A stretch of 64,000 nt of DNA from a virus. The DNA lies in the IMG/VR virus record IMGVR_UViG_3300008116_000041, positions 1-64,000 of that record; one strand, given 5' to 3'. Under the pieces are notes generated by a model. The model did no database searches. It worked only from the letters and a program-made list of their open reading frames with translations, and was not told the DNA's origin. This document shows positions 27,969 to 39,200 of this stretch, in pieces. The stretch's first letter is position 1, and every line of letters starts with the position of its first letter. A program made the translations under genes and the position numbers.

Positions 27969-28598
27969 TTAGTAACCGAAATCTTTTACGTTATCTGGTT
28001 TTGGTTGGAATGTATCCTTTATTTCTGAAGGATTGATGTCTGTTACATCATCGGGTGTCAAAACATAGTCTCTTTTACCCGTCTTTTCCATCTCTTCTTC
28101 TTTTTCGTCGAAGAATTGTGATAATTTCTGATTGAAAGGATAAGAATCATAACTTCTGAGTTCAAGTCTTTCTTCAGGAGTTTTAGTTCTATATTTTTCA
28201 ATCTTATTTTCAATTGAGTTCAATCTCGCCATGATACTATCCATCTCAGAAAGTTTCTGCTCTAATGACCCCAATTGTTTGAAGAGGTTATCGAAATAAT
28301 CGTCTTGCTTAGTCTCGATTTTTTTCTGTGAGTCAACCAACTCAGTGATATCTAATTCTTCAGTTCCTGCGTCGCCCTCTTGGCTTTTACCCTCCATATC
28401 TACTTTCTCTACATCAGGATCTGATTCAACATCGATCTTTTCAGGAGTTGGTGCTGGTGCAGGTGCTGCTTCGGGTGCTGGTGCCGCCGCTGGATCTGCC
28501 GGTACAGGTGGAGCCACAGCCGCATCCTGTTCCATTATGTACTTATTTACTTTATTGTACTTTTCAATCTCAGCTAAAATTTTCTTATCTAAGCTCAT
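27969..28598 (-). CDS. Acidic coiled-coil protein with Ala-Pro linker
   Basis: A 209-residue protein of unknown function. Residues about 25-55 are an Ala/Pro-rich linker (repeats of APAP), followed by a very acidic stretch. A heptad-like coiled coil runs from about 100 to 135 (LFKQLGSLEQKLSEMDSIMA and on). The C-terminus is charged and Pro-rich. Such proteins occur as scaffold, core or accessory virion proteins in T4-like phages, but I cannot choose between these. It follows the 74-residue gene by 3 bases and is followed by a strong terminator, closing the operon that starts at 28826. Confidence 0.6.
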   Translation of the reverse strand: MSLDKKILAEIEKYNKVNKYIMEQDAAVAPPVPADPAAAPAPEAAPAPAPTPEKIDVESDPDVEKVDMEGKSQEGDAGTEELDITELVDSQKKIETKQDDYFDNLFKQLGSLEQKLSEMDSIMARLNSIENKIEKYRTKTPEERLELRSYDSYPFNQKLSQFFDEKEEEMEKTGKRDYVLTPDDVTDINPSEIKDTFQPKPDNVKDFGY

Positions 28599-28601
28599 TT
28601 T

Positions 28602-28826
28602 TTACCCATTTAATAGTTGTTTGACACCGTGTGGTGTTTCAACTCTAACTTTTTTATTTATCGTCATGGTATTATCAACCCTTTCGATAAGTCCGTCTTT
28701 CATACGGATTGTGTAACAATCACCAGTATCCAAGTCACAAACTTGCTTGGTACCATCACCATTATCCATTTCAGAATATCTGGCTGATTTACCTAAGTAA
28801 TTGTCTAAGGCTAATTTAATATTCAT
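28602..28826 (-). CDS. Small unknown protein
   Basis: A 74-residue protein without recognised motifs. It has a CDLDTGDC pair of cysteines near residues 30-37 and a basic C-terminal half. TATTTAT lies 11 bases before its ATG, and the next gene starts 3 bases after its stop, so it is the first gene of a two-gene unit closed by the terminator at 27923-27948. It is supported by this gene arrangement rather than by homology. Confidence 0.5.
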   Translation of the reverse strand: MNIKLALDNYLGKSARYSEMDNGDGTKQVCDLDTGDCYTIRMKDGLIERVDNTMTINKKVRVETPHGVKQLLNG

Positions 28827-28837
28827 ACTTTTTCTTT

Positions 28838-28844
28838 ATAAATA
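28838..28844 (-). promoter_or_regulatory. TATTTAT motif, small two-gene operon
   Basis: TATTTAT on the coding strand, 11 bases before the ATG at 28826, in the 32-base gap after the giant hub-like gene. Confidence 0.5.
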
Positions 28845-28858
28845 TACTGCAAATACGA

Positions 28859-31800
28859 TTATGTACATTTTTTACCGTAGAGAATTATTTCTTGACCATT
28901 CGTTCCATTAGGATAACACTCTCCGCATGGGTCCTCTAATATAGATTTGTACACCGATTCTTCAACCAAATCATATATTCTATAACTTTCACCTGGACAC
29001 TCATAAGGTAACACTACCTTAACCGTCCCAAATTCGTATTCAGGATATTCTTTTATCTTGAATGTAAATCCAACTTCCCTTGAGTTATTACTTGTTGTAG
29101 ATCCTGCAGCAGTATCTAATTCTCTTGTGAATGATTTTGGTGTTATAAACTCAAAAGAATTTATATTATTGTCACCTTTTTTTAATATACTAGATCCTAT
29201 CTTTATTTGGGTACCCATCCCGTTCAATACAATTAGATATATGTCCACCTCATAATCTTTACTCAATAAATCCGGACCAATTCCACCTCTCACTTTCAAT
29301 TTACCATCTGCAAGAACCGATGGTCTCAGAACATATATTGTACCTGAACCTGGTATTCTAGCATTTGAGAATATTGTTCTGTCAGGGGCGTTAGGTGTAA
29401 GATTTGGATTGACTTGTTGCCCTAAAGGGGTTGGTGTCGGATTTGGTGTTGCCGGATTTGGTGTTGTCTGATTTGTTGTTGATACAAATGGGATTCCTGC
29501 CGTTGGGAATAATACTCCGATTTTATCCAACGCCTCAGATATCTTCGCTTTGACTTCTTTACCTTGGTTGGTCTCAAAATCTTTTTGTTGTTGTTCATTT
29601 CTAATTCTTGGCCAAACTCTTTTATAATAGTTATACATTGAATCAACCGTAGGTATGAAAGAATTCGCAGACACTGTTACAAACTGATTGTTTACACAAG
29701 ATTGATCCAAACTATCACACATAAATTTTATGAACTTTTCCAAACTATCAAATCTTGCAAAAGGTTTAGATTGATTACCTTTATCTGTTCCTATATTCAC
29801 ACAACAGAATTGTTTCTCAAAATATACATCAGACTTAGGACCCCAATCTATTTGTAAGTTTACGTTAGTATAGTTGTTTCCAAATGATTTCATTTGTTCT
29901 GATGCCGCTGAAGAAACATAACTGAACACGAAAACCGCCATCGCAAGTTGTGATCTAAGTTTTTGGTCTGAAGACGAACTTTGTAAATTTGTACTAAGGG
30001 CACTAACAAAAGATTGTAAGGTAACCGTAGTCTCATTTGCTGCAATTGCAGTGTAACCCTTTTGGTATCTTGTAACTCCTGATGTTACAGATTCTTGGCA
30101 ACTGTTTTGAGCATCGTTGGCTTTCTTACTTGTTTGATTGATATCACCCACGTTAGGTTTAACTGTGGCTGTTTTCAAGTCTGTGGTTACCAACTTTTGT
30201 AACAAGTTCTTATTCAAACTTATTAGATAGTTATTCGGTCTGATACTTGCAAATACACGTTGTCTAACTCCAGTGAAGGATGTTTGGAAAACACCTGGTG
30301 TAATCGTATGTTCAACTGATGTAATCAAATATGCCCCATTGAACATGGGAACGTGATTCAAACAGAAATACATTGTTGGTTGTATCAATGCGTTACCTAA
30401 ACTAACAACATTACAAGCATAACTTCTCTCATTGTATATGTTGAGTAATGACACATTCGAAGATGCAACGTCCCTACCTGAGGCTTGGTTTGCCAAGTTG
30501 TTTACGGCAATCAAACTTTCAGAAGTTGCCTTACCAATATCTTGTGATACAGAAAAAGATGTGAAAACGTTTTGATTTCTGATACCCATATCAACATTGA
30601 ATCCAACACATCTGTTTGATAAAGCGTAGTTAGTTTTATCTCCATCATTTGTGATAAGTGGGTTACTGGTTACACTGTTACAATTGAATCCGTCGTTTTT
30701 GTATCTGAAGTCTTGGTTTCTACCTAAATCGGGATAGTTGGAAGGTTTCTCAGAATAGAAACATACCAACTTAGGTTGAGAGTTTCTATAATCAACACTT
30801 AAGAATGTCCCCCAAAGATTGTTCGCAAAATCTGCGGAGTTCTCAGTCTTAGGGACAGGATTTTTTCCATCAGGTGTCTGAATATTATAGAAGTTTACAT
30901 ATGCCGGTAGTGGCATTACAGAGAAATTGTTTTCAACCAATATTCCTGATATCATGGTGTAAACACTCGCATCCACATTTAAGTTTCTCAATCTATTCTT
31001 AACTGAAAAAATATCTACCAATATACTGTCTCCAACGTTCCTAGATGCTCTGTCAACAAATAAGAAATCTTGAAGAAGTGTCTCTTCATTGTAGGCGTTT
31101 CCTGCAATCCATTTGTCATTGATTGCTTTGAAGTTCTCATATAATTGAGCCTTGATCAAATCCCCTGTGATTGCACTAGTTATCTTACCCTCAACAGGAT
31201 ATGAAACACTTGGTAAACCTTTCTGAAGATTTTGGAATAAATTATTGAATACGTTTTCATGATACTCCAACATTTGTTCAGAATAGTTTTGAACTAAGTT
31301 TTTGAAACTTTCTCCATTGAGTGATGGATTCTTAAGTTTTTGAGTTGCATATATCCTAATTAGGGGAGCACAAATTTGTACGTTATTCTTATTGAATCTA
31401 ATATTATTATCAACAAAGAAATCCGTTATGTAAGAACCGTTACTTGTGGGTATCATTCTTGGGATTGTAGATGGTCCCATCTGTGTCAACAGTTCTTTCC
31501 ATGCTTCAGTGTTTGTTTGGTATGATGCGGCGAGTGTGGTTGTCCCTCCACTGGTTGGTAGAGTTCCAGGAATGTATGTTTCAAACTTGAACGGGTCCAC
31601 CAATTTAAATCCGACGGTTGTATTTGTTTGTGAGGTTGTGTTGTCAACAAACTCATATCCTGTTTCGTAGTCAGGGTTAAAACTATCGAACAATTTCCTA
31701 TTGTAGTTAGATGGATTACCCATCTTAACCACAACATCATATTCCATGAAATTATTCAGGATTGTTATGATGTTACCAAATTGTTGACTGATGGCACTCT

Positions 31801-34800
31801 TGAGGTAATCCTGTGTACTTTGTCCAGCCTGTGGTGCATTGATTTCGAAAAATTCTCTCACCATCAACTGAAAGTTTTTCAAATATCTATTCGGATCATT
31901 TGTATCAACATTGATTGTTATCTGTGGTTGTCCAGGCCCAACTTTAGGGTTGATGTCATATACGGATCTACTGAAGTCCAAGAACTTCTGCTCCATCACG
32001 TCCAGTTGTTCCTTATTGAAAACCGCAAAAATGTCTTCAATACTAGAATATCCAAATCCTAAACTCATAGGATAAACCTCACCTTCAGGTTCTACTAATG
32101 TAATATATTCTGATGGGTTAGGTTTCGGATTTCTAGTTACATCAAAATATCCGTAATTAGAAGCCCCCCAAAAACATCTTACTGATCCGTTGTATATTGC
32201 AGGATTACTCAAAATATTTCTGTTTGCAACATAAGATCCTTGAGTTGTCACGGAGTCAAATATTGAATACGGTACTTGATTATAAATTGTTCCGAATGAG
32301 GGTGACGTGTAATATGAACCAGTTGAGGTGTTCTTGATAGTTGTTGTCCAAGGGTTCATTCTGAATATGTTCAAAGGTGTACCACCCGAAACGAAAACTT
32401 GATCCACGTTGGATTCCGCTATGTTACCAACTCTCATTGTTGAATCAACATATAATTGTATCTCCTCATCTGAGTAAGTTGAAAAACATGGTTTGCCGTT
32501 CAAGAAAACGTTCATGTCATTGATCAGTTTCGGATAAAATCCCGATTGAATAGTTTGGCTTGTAAAACTTAAAGATATTGCTGGTGGTGGAAGGGGTGGA
32601 TTATAATAGTATCCTTGTAAGTAGACTTGTGAGGTAGTACCAGAAGCAAAAGAAAGGCTATAAACTTTATCCTCTCTGAATGTTATCGGGTCAAAGTTTT
32701 GTACATAATCAAAATCTTTCCAACATGTATCTAAAATATCAACATTGTCATTAACAAATTTTTTATATCTGTGATAAACAGAACCCAATTTGAGGATCCA
32801 CGCATATGGTAATTTGTGTATACCTCCGAATCTTTTTATCGAAGAAGCTATGTAGTCTAAACTTTCAACTTCTCCCTTATTTTTGTATGTACCTCTTAAT
32901 GTGGATAAGGGTAAAGAATTCACTAAAAGGTATGCTCCTTGTACATATGGGTATTTGTTACCTGACTGCCATTCTTGAACTCCATTCTGTAATGCGTTTA
33001 CAAAATATGGTGTATTCAATATTGATGTCGTCTGTGTTGCAAATCCTGATCCACTTAATCCAACACAATACCCTTCTGTTGACAAAAACTGTGAAGGTTT
33101 GTCTCTGAATTGATAAAATATATTCAAGTTGTTCTGTGGAACTACTGGCTGAGTGAAGTTTTTATAGGCAAAACTTGTGACAGGTCTGATCGTTTCTTTC
33201 GTTGTACTTTCAATGTAGTTGGAAATAACTTTTTTATCACCATTAACAAAAAGAGTTGTCTTAGTATTATAGAATAGACCTTGAGCCGCCTTCGCGCTTG
33301 TTTCTAAATTTGTTTGATTCCAAATCGCGCTTGTAAATGGATACGTGTCACAAAAATCTGGTTGGACGTTTGTTTTAATTAAAGAGTTAAAATTAGTTAG
33401 ATCTGTTTGTGTCAATCCTCTTGTGACTGTTGAACTTGCACCATCTATAGTACTTGAATCATATATTTCGAATGGTCTATCAACTTCATTTTGGATATAT
33501 GGTGTTGCAAAAATATCACGAATCAATTTTTGTATGGATGGTCCGGTACCCTGATTAGAAATGTGAGATAAAACTCCTAAGAAGTTTTGGAAATTGAATC
33601 CGTAATTTTTGAGTTTCTGAATCAAAAATGGCGACGATACCCCCAAAGCGGTGATAATATTGTCAGCTTCGTTTCTTCCTATTGTTTCATAAATCTCCTT
33701 TACGTTACCTCCTCTTTGGAATCTATTATAATGTGAGTTAACGTATGTCCTTTCCCATATTTCGAAGAAGAACTTAACTTCCTCTTTTGTAAAGTAAGGA
33801 ATATTAGTTTGTGGGAATTCAATACCATTCAGAGTTAGTCTGTTGATCTCCTGATCTTCATTATCTTTCTGTGTGTTGTCTTGAACTTGTGGTCCTTTTT
33901 CTGTTGAAGCCTTAACAAACTCCTCTACGAATTGTACTTCAGGCCATTTTGAATAATCGAAAGCCTTTGTAGAATCAACTACACTTCGATCACCTGGGTA
34001 TTGAATAACAAACCTGTCAGGATTTTTATCATCCTGAACGAAGTATTGTGGCCAAGGATATATTGGTTGTTGTGAGTTAGCATAAATGGAATTATTCATC
34101 AGTGCCATCGGATCGACAGGAACATTGTCTTTCATGTCTGAAGATGGGAACTTCATCACGGCTTTTTTTCTGTCAGGATCATCTCTTTTGTCCCACGCTT
34201 TTTTGTGGACATCATCCATAATTCTGATAAAAGCTTCGGTAGATGCCATCAGAACTGTTATAATATTTCTTATTGATGGTCTGAAGCCTATACCTTGTGC
34301 CTTGTCTTCTAGTTTTGCTGCCAAAACAGCAGTAATTCTTTCTTCTTCTGCTTGAGCCTTAGAGTTTAGGGTTTCTAACATTTTATTTATTAACCCCGTG
34401 AATCTATTTTTACCTTCGAAAACATAGAGTTTTATCTTGTCATTTTTTTCTTGTGATTGATCAGACAATTCTATATTAGAAATCAGCTCAGTGGCAATCT
34501 GAGACCTTATGTTTGCATCTTCAGATGGGGTTGGAGTTCTATCTGTTTTGTTTCTTATTTTGAAAGTTGCAACAAAGTCTATTGAATTTGGTTCAATTTC
34601 AACAAACATGTTTTCATATGTGATAGTACTTTTAACTTCGAGGTTTTTATCCTTAGCTCCTTCCGATCCAAAAACAGAATTACTAGCAAGTATGTCATTA
34701 TTACTCTGTACCTTTGCCTTCAAACTCGCATCCGCTTTCTGTTTTGTACTTTCACCAGCACTATTCGCACCATCTTTGACTGTCTTTTTCAGTGGATATA

Positions 34801-35932
34801 AAGCCTCTCCCCCTCCCTTAACCACCAACGCCTTTTCTTTATCACAATTGACTTCGAACCATGAATCTTTGTTAGTGAGAATTTCACCTTGAAAGGCATT
34901 CAAACTGTTTTTGAAATTCACACTTTCTGTTAAAGAAGACACATCTTCCTTGGTCCATGAATTCATTAAATTAGTTTCAAACATCTCTAATCTGTTCAAT
35001 AACTCATCAACAGCCAACTCAGGGAAATCCATTGGTATCAATCCCTTCTGTTTATAATCCCTATAGACTTCGTGTATTTTTGCGGTACCACCTTCCTCAA
35101 TCTGTGTCAGTGATGCTGATTTTGTACTGTCAGATAATGGTTTACTTATTGTATATTGTGTAGAATACATGTGAGGTACTGCCAGTATCGACTGTATTGA
35201 TATCTCATTCAAAATGTTGAATTTGTACCCATAGAACTGTAAAGTAACTTGGTAGTTACCTGAATAGGTATTAAACCTAGCATTGAAAGATATTAGATTT
35301 AGTTGATATCTAATGGCCTGCCCATAGAATCCTTTAAGTGTAAGGTAAAATGGCGGATACGGTAACTGAAAGAATGCTGCGTATGGGGATAAATCACCTT
35401 TTTCAAATAAAGCCCTTCCTTGTACATCCTCTAACTCAATAGTTACTTGTGGAACGAATGATGTATCTATCTTACAATTTATAGATGTTATACCAAGTAG
35501 TCCAGTATCGTTTTGATTTTGTGTTGGTAAACCAGCTTGTACATTAGCAAAAGGTTTTTGTCCTGTCGATGGTGTGAATGATGCTGAAGATTTATTGGTT
35601 GTACCCTTGTTCAAAATACCCTGACCCGTAATCTCATTTGTATAATCGTTTGTGAGGTACTTCTGACCACCAGGCTTCATGAAATTTATTTCCGCTATTG
35701 AAACAGTGGTAATCTGATCCTGTATAGTTTGTCCTACCGCAAGTTTTGTTCTCGGGAGAAGTTTCGTTTCCAAATTGGCATACATAACAAGATTTTCTTG
35801 GGCAACCGATCTCTCTTGGATTTTTCCCTTCTTATCAACGATCTTATTAGGATCAACCACAATAAAGTTTTGAACGTCAAAATCAACATAGATGTTTCCG
35901 TCTTGTCCTGTGAATATACTGTTACCTGCCAT
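28859..35932 (-). CDS. Giant baseplate hub-like protein, 2357 residues
   Basis: The longest gene in the window. About residues 1844-1880 read GNALIQPTMYFCLNH, then GAYLITSVEHTITPG and FQTSFTGVRQ, a pattern usual in hub proteins of the gp27/gpD type. About 1957-2094 (AMAVFVFSYVSSAASEQM, NNYTNVNL, RFDSLEKFIKFMCDSL) weakly recalls glucosaminidase/FlgJ-like domains, which would suit a tail-tip muralytic activity; the catalytic residue is not certain. A Pro/Thr/Asn linker lies near 2130-2165 and a Cys-bearing domain ends the protein (CGECYPNG). The start overlaps the gp53-like gene by 11 bases. The hub role is inferred from these segments and its neighbours. Confidence 0.55.
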   Translation of the reverse strand: MAGNSIFTGQDGNIYVDFDVQNFIVVDPNKIVDKKGKIQERSVAQENLVMYANLETKLLPRTKLAVGQTIQDQITTVSIAEINFMKPGGQKYLTNDYTNEITGQGILNKGTTNKSSASFTPSTGQKPFANVQAGLPTQNQNDTGLLGITSINCKIDTSFVPQVTIELEDVQGRALFEKGDLSPYAAFFQLPYPPFYLTLKGFYGQAIRYQLNLISFNARFNTYSGNYQVTLQFYGYKFNILNEISIQSILAVPHMYSTQYTISKPLSDSTKSASLTQIEEGGTAKIHEVYRDYKQKGLIPMDFPELAVDELLNRLEMFETNLMNSWTKEDVSSLTESVNFKNSLNAFQGEILTNKDSWFEVNCDKEKALVVKGGGEALYPLKKTVKDGANSAGESTKQKADASLKAKVQSNNDILASNSVFGSEGAKDKNLEVKSTITYENMFVEIEPNSIDFVATFKIRNKTDRTPTPSEDANIRSQIATELISNIELSDQSQEKNDKIKLYVFEGKNRFTGLINKMLETLNSKAQAEEERITAVLAAKLEDKAQGIGFRPSIRNIITVLMASTEAFIRIMDDVHKKAWDKRDDPDRKKAVMKFPSSDMKDNVPVDPMALMNNSIYANSQQPIYPWPQYFVQDDKNPDRFVIQYPGDRSVVDSTKAFDYSKWPEVQFVEEFVKASTEKGPQVQDNTQKDNEDQEINRLTLNGIEFPQTNIPYFTKEEVKFFFEIWERTYVNSHYNRFQRGGNVKEIYETIGRNEADNIITALGVSSPFLIQKLKNYGFNFQNFLGVLSHISNQGTGPSIQKLIRDIFATPYIQNEVDRPFEIYDSSTIDGASSTVTRGLTQTDLTNFNSLIKTNVQPDFCDTYPFTSAIWNQTNLETSAKAAQGLFYNTKTTLFVNGDKKVISNYIESTTKETIRPVTSFAYKNFTQPVVPQNNLNIFYQFRDKPSQFLSTEGYCVGLSGSGFATQTTSILNTPYFVNALQNGVQEWQSGNKYPYVQGAYLLVNSLPLSTLRGTYKNKGEVESLDYIASSIKRFGGIHKLPYAWILKLGSVYHRYKKFVNDNVDILDTCWKDFDYVQNFDPITFREDKVYSLSFASGTTSQVYLQGYYYNPPLPPPAISLSFTSQTIQSGFYPKLINDMNVFLNGKPCFSTYSDEEIQLYVDSTMRVGNIAESNVDQVFVSGGTPLNIFRMNPWTTTIKNTSTGSYYTSPSFGTIYNQVPYSIFDSVTTQGSYVANRNILSNPAIYNGSVRCFWGASNYGYFDVTRNPKPNPSEYITLVEPEGEVYPMSLGFGYSSIEDIFAVFNKEQLDVMEQKFLDFSRSVYDINPKVGPGQPQITINVDTNDPNRYLKNFQLMVREFFEINAPQAGQSTQDYLKSAISQQFGNIITILNNFMEYDVVVKMGNPSNYNRKLFDSFNPDYETGYEFVDNTTSQTNTTVGFKLVDPFKFETYIPGTLPTSGGTTTLAASYQTNTEAWKELLTQMGPSTIPRMIPTSNGSYITDFFVDNNIRFNKNNVQICAPLIRIYATQKLKNPSLNGESFKNLVQNYSEQMLEYHENVFNNLFQNLQKGLPSVSYPVEGKITSAITGDLIKAQLYENFKAINDKWIAGNAYNEETLLQDFLFVDRASRNVGDSILVDIFSVKNRLRNLNVDASVYTMISGILVENNFSVMPLPAYVNFYNIQTPDGKNPVPKTENSADFANNLWGTFLSVDYRNSQPKLVCFYSEKPSNYPDLGRNQDFRYKNDGFNCNSVTSNPLITNDGDKTNYALSNRCVGFNVDMGIRNQNVFTSFSVSQDIGKATSESLIAVNNLANQASGRDVASSNVSLLNIYNERSYACNVVSLGNALIQPTMYFCLNHVPMFNGAYLITSVEHTITPGVFQTSFTGVRQRVFASIRPNNYLISLNKNLLQKLVTTDLKTATVKPNVGDINQTSKKANDAQNSCQESVTSGVTRYQKGYTAIAANETTVTLQSFVSALSTNLQSSSSDQKLRSQLAMAVFVFSYVSSAASEQMKSFGNNYTNVNLQIDWGPKSDVYFEKQFCCVNIGTDKGNQSKPFARFDSLEKFIKFMCDSLDQSCVNNQFVTVSANSFIPTVDSMYNYYKRVWPRIRNEQQQKDFETNQGKEVKAKISEALDKIGVLFPTAGIPFVSTTNQTTPNPATPNPTPTPLGQQVNPNLTPNAPDRTIFSNARIPGSGTIYVLRPSVLADGKLKVRGGIGPDLLSKDYEVDIYLIVLNGMGTQIKIGSSILKKGDNNINSFEFITPKSFTRELDTAAGSTTSNNSREVGFTFKIKEYPEYEFGTVKVVLPYECPGESYRIYDLVEESVYKSILEDPCGECYPNGTNGQEIILYGKKCT

Positions 35933-36245
35933 AATATAAGAAATGGTTATCCAAAGCCGCTTTATAATCCTGTAGTGAAGTAATCAATGGGTATGGAACA
36001 ACCAAGAAAGCACCATCAAAAATGTTCTGTTCTAACCCACCAAACTGTGGATTGGCTTGTAGAATTAACCATCCGAAATATGGTGACCCATAATATTCCT
36101 CAGATACTTTATCAAGTCTACTTCTATTAACCTTATAGATATGAACCTTATCTGATGGTTTATTTGGTATTGTAACAAAAGGCACAACTGTTTGCTCACC
36201 ATTGATGAGAAACTCCTGATACCTATTATAATACTGCCCTCCCAT
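35922..36245 (-). CDS. gp53/LysM-like baseplate protein
   Basis: A 107-residue protein. The central region VNRSRLDKVSEEYYGSPYFG followed by WLILQANPQ is the D-x-x-A-x-x-Y-G-x-x-x-x-W-x-x-I-x-x-x-N pattern of LysM-like tail proteins, seen in T4 gp53 and P2 gpX. These sit at the junction of wedge and hub or tube. The start forms TAATG with the stop of the 1629-residue gene, and its end overlaps the giant hub-like gene, so the three are translated together. Assignment to gp53 in particular is by size and context. Confidence 0.65.
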   Translation of the reverse strand: MGGQYYNRYQEFLINGEQTVVPFVTIPNKPSDKVHIYKVNRSRLDKVSEEYYGSPYFGWLILQANPQFGGLEQNIFDGAFLVVPYPLITSLQDYKAALDNHFLYYGR

Positions 36246-39200
36246 TAGTTAAATTTAACTTTGTCGTTCCAAGTTTTATTACTTGTATTTGTATTGACAG
36301 TCTTCCCTAAGTTCTTAATAGAATTTTTTTGGTTTTCTGTAGGAGATGTCAATTGTGTGAACACGAACTTCCTTGGTTTATTCTTAGTATAAGGCGTAAA
36401 CTTCATAAAGTCAGCTACTTTTTCTTTTTCGAATTTTTCAATCAACGTCTGTGTTGCCTTTGTTTCTGCTTGATATAAAGGTTTTATTTTATCCTTCCAA
36501 TAGTCGTCAAAAACTCTAGCAATTTCTTGATTACCGTCCCCTTTAAGCTCTGCTTTGTTTACAATGTCGTTCAAGATTTTTGATCTGAAGTTTTGGTATT
36601 CCTTATCATCAAGAATCACATTATTCATAATCATGTAACCTATTTTGTTTGTAACACCATTCTCATTCCAAAAGAATCCTGATCCTACAGGATTTTGTGG
36701 GTTTGTAAGTGCTTCGAATACATTGGTTTCTAATCCTCCTTGATTATTTAATCCGTTTTTAATTACACTACCTTTGATTGATCCTGCTGTTATGTTGTAA
36801 GAATAATCCGTTGCAATTTTTTCATTGAAACTTTTTAGAGCAACTGCGACTTTTGTTATGTCGTTTTGCATTTCTATGTAGGTATTTGTGTTTGGTGGGT
36901 TCTGACTTGATGGGTCAACTTCTGTAGTAGAGGCACATTGATACATTTTTATTGTTCCGTTTTGGAGAGCATAACCATCATATAGGAACGTACCACTGTC
37001 CTGATATAAAACATTCAGTCTGTTCAGAATAGCAGTGAGATTCAATTGTTGTTGTGTTGTCTCTTGTATTATCTTAGTGATAGAGTTGTAATAATTTGAT
37101 CTTCTTTCGTTGATATAAGAAGCAAAATTTTTCTTAACAACCCTTATCAATTTATTAGAGAAGTTAAAGTTCGTACTTTCTAAGTAATTTATAAAACCAT
37201 TGGACCCATTATTAATACTTGTTTCATAATCAGTGAAAAACTTATTCATCCTCTTCTCAATATTCTGAGATTTACCAATTAAGTTATTAGCAGTAACTCC
37301 ATCCGAATTGATAAGTCCCTCCATATAATACCTCTGATATCCCCATTGTTGTAACATAACTCCACCATATTGACTTACAATAGTCTTAGACTGATTGATT
37401 GTGTTTGTAAAGAATGTTTGAGATGAATCCAAAAGCACATTCATAATATCTTTGTAATTGATATCTCCTGTATCTAATTGTGAATCGTTTATTGCTCTCC
37501 TTGTTATTACACCAATAGTTTCACTATTACCTTTTCCGTTATAAGCATCATTACTGTTAACCGCATTAAGGTTATTCAACGTCTCATTAGCCTGTACTGA
37601 TTTAATAAACTCAGCATCAAGGGCTTGAGCACTTTCTATATCGGTAGCATCTGCTCTTTCGTCGTAAATCTCTGTATTTGCGTAGTAATTGAATGAAAGG
37701 GCGTTTTGTAGTTTGTCAACAGGTTCTTTTAATCCAGCACCACCTAAGAAGTTGAATCCTAAGGTAATGTTAGCAATCATAGGTTGAACTCCAATACCTT
37801 CAGGATTTATATCTAATAAAGGCTCGTACGTGATTCCTAGACTTGTTGGTGCAATTTTAATATTGTAAAAATCACCAACTCTCAATATGAGGATTGGGGG
37901 TGCCCCAAAAGCTGTATTCATCGCTTGGTCGTACTGTATCGTTGTTTGACCATTAACTTCTTTGATCGTAGGAATTGATTCCCCTGGTCTCATACATTGT
38001 TGTAAAAACGTCAATCTTGAGTTAAGTCCTTCAGGTGTCATCGAGTGGAACGCAGGATCAAAGAATTGTAATTTGTCTTTCAGGTTATCATAAACCATGG
38101 GTGTCTCTTCTTTGATAACCTCAAAGTAATCACACTCTGTTAAGAATTTCCTTAACACTCTCTTCGTTATATTATCTCGTTGAACCTCGGTAACTGTCTC
38201 TACAGGTCCCTGTACATTTGTTTGTGACGATCCTTGGATTGCCTGTGGAGCTTGTCCCGCTGGCACCGCCGCAGATATAGTTTGGGTTGTTGTGATGTTT
38301 TGTTGTGGATCTGAAGGTTTAGGAACTACTCTTATGTTTGTTATCTTGGCCCTTCTACAAGCCATTGCGTTCCTTGTATAGATATCTTTATCACCAACGT
38401 CACCCTTACCACTTGTACAATTGATTTGATTTGTACCCAAAGTTTGAACGTTAGTCACACCCGCTTGTGGTGCACCTCCAGCATCTGTTGTTCCTTGCTC
38501 ACCTACTGATCTGATGTTAAATGTTAATGTTTTTTTATCTGTAATGTATTTCTTAAGATCCGTCTCTTTGTAATACTCAACCAAGGATTGACCTCGTCTT
38601 TGTCCTAATTCGTTGTTATAATTGGCTGTTGCAGGTGCAGACGCTCCTCCTTCAATATCTATTACAACACTATAACCATCATCTAATATCTTCTTGAGTT
38701 CATTGTAGAATGTTGAGGTATTATTCAATTTTTTGAAGCTTTCAATAACCCCGCTACTAAACATGTTTTGTACTTGTTGGGTAGCACTTGTATCTTTTTT
38801 TCCGTTCGGACCGGTAGCGTTTTTTGTGTATGTTGCTTGGTTTGTTGGAGAAACATAAGTTGTATAATAACCACCATAACTTCCAACAGCCCCTTTTTTA
38901 GGGATATCATTTTCAAAATACACTGCGGAGTTTTTGTATTGATCTAAACTTGGTGTGGTGTCTTTTTGTTCAGGTGAAGGATTGGTTTTATTTGTGGGTG
39001 CCGGTATACCTACGTTCAATTGAGCATTTGCCTCTAATATTTCTTCTTTGGTAACAGTAGGATTTGTCAACATCCTTTGTATCTCATACAAATCCGATCT
39101 ATTGATTGTTGCATATTTTTTAGCGAGTTCATAAAGGTCGTACTTTGTACATCCCGCCATGAATGAATTGATTAACCCATCAATGATGTTCTTCTTCGTC

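Noticed and set aside
28345-28716. Ala/Gly/Ser-rich plus-strand open frame of 123 codons
   Set aside because: It is the antisense of the Ala/Pro linker of the 209-residue minus-strand gene, and it crosses two real gene boundaries.
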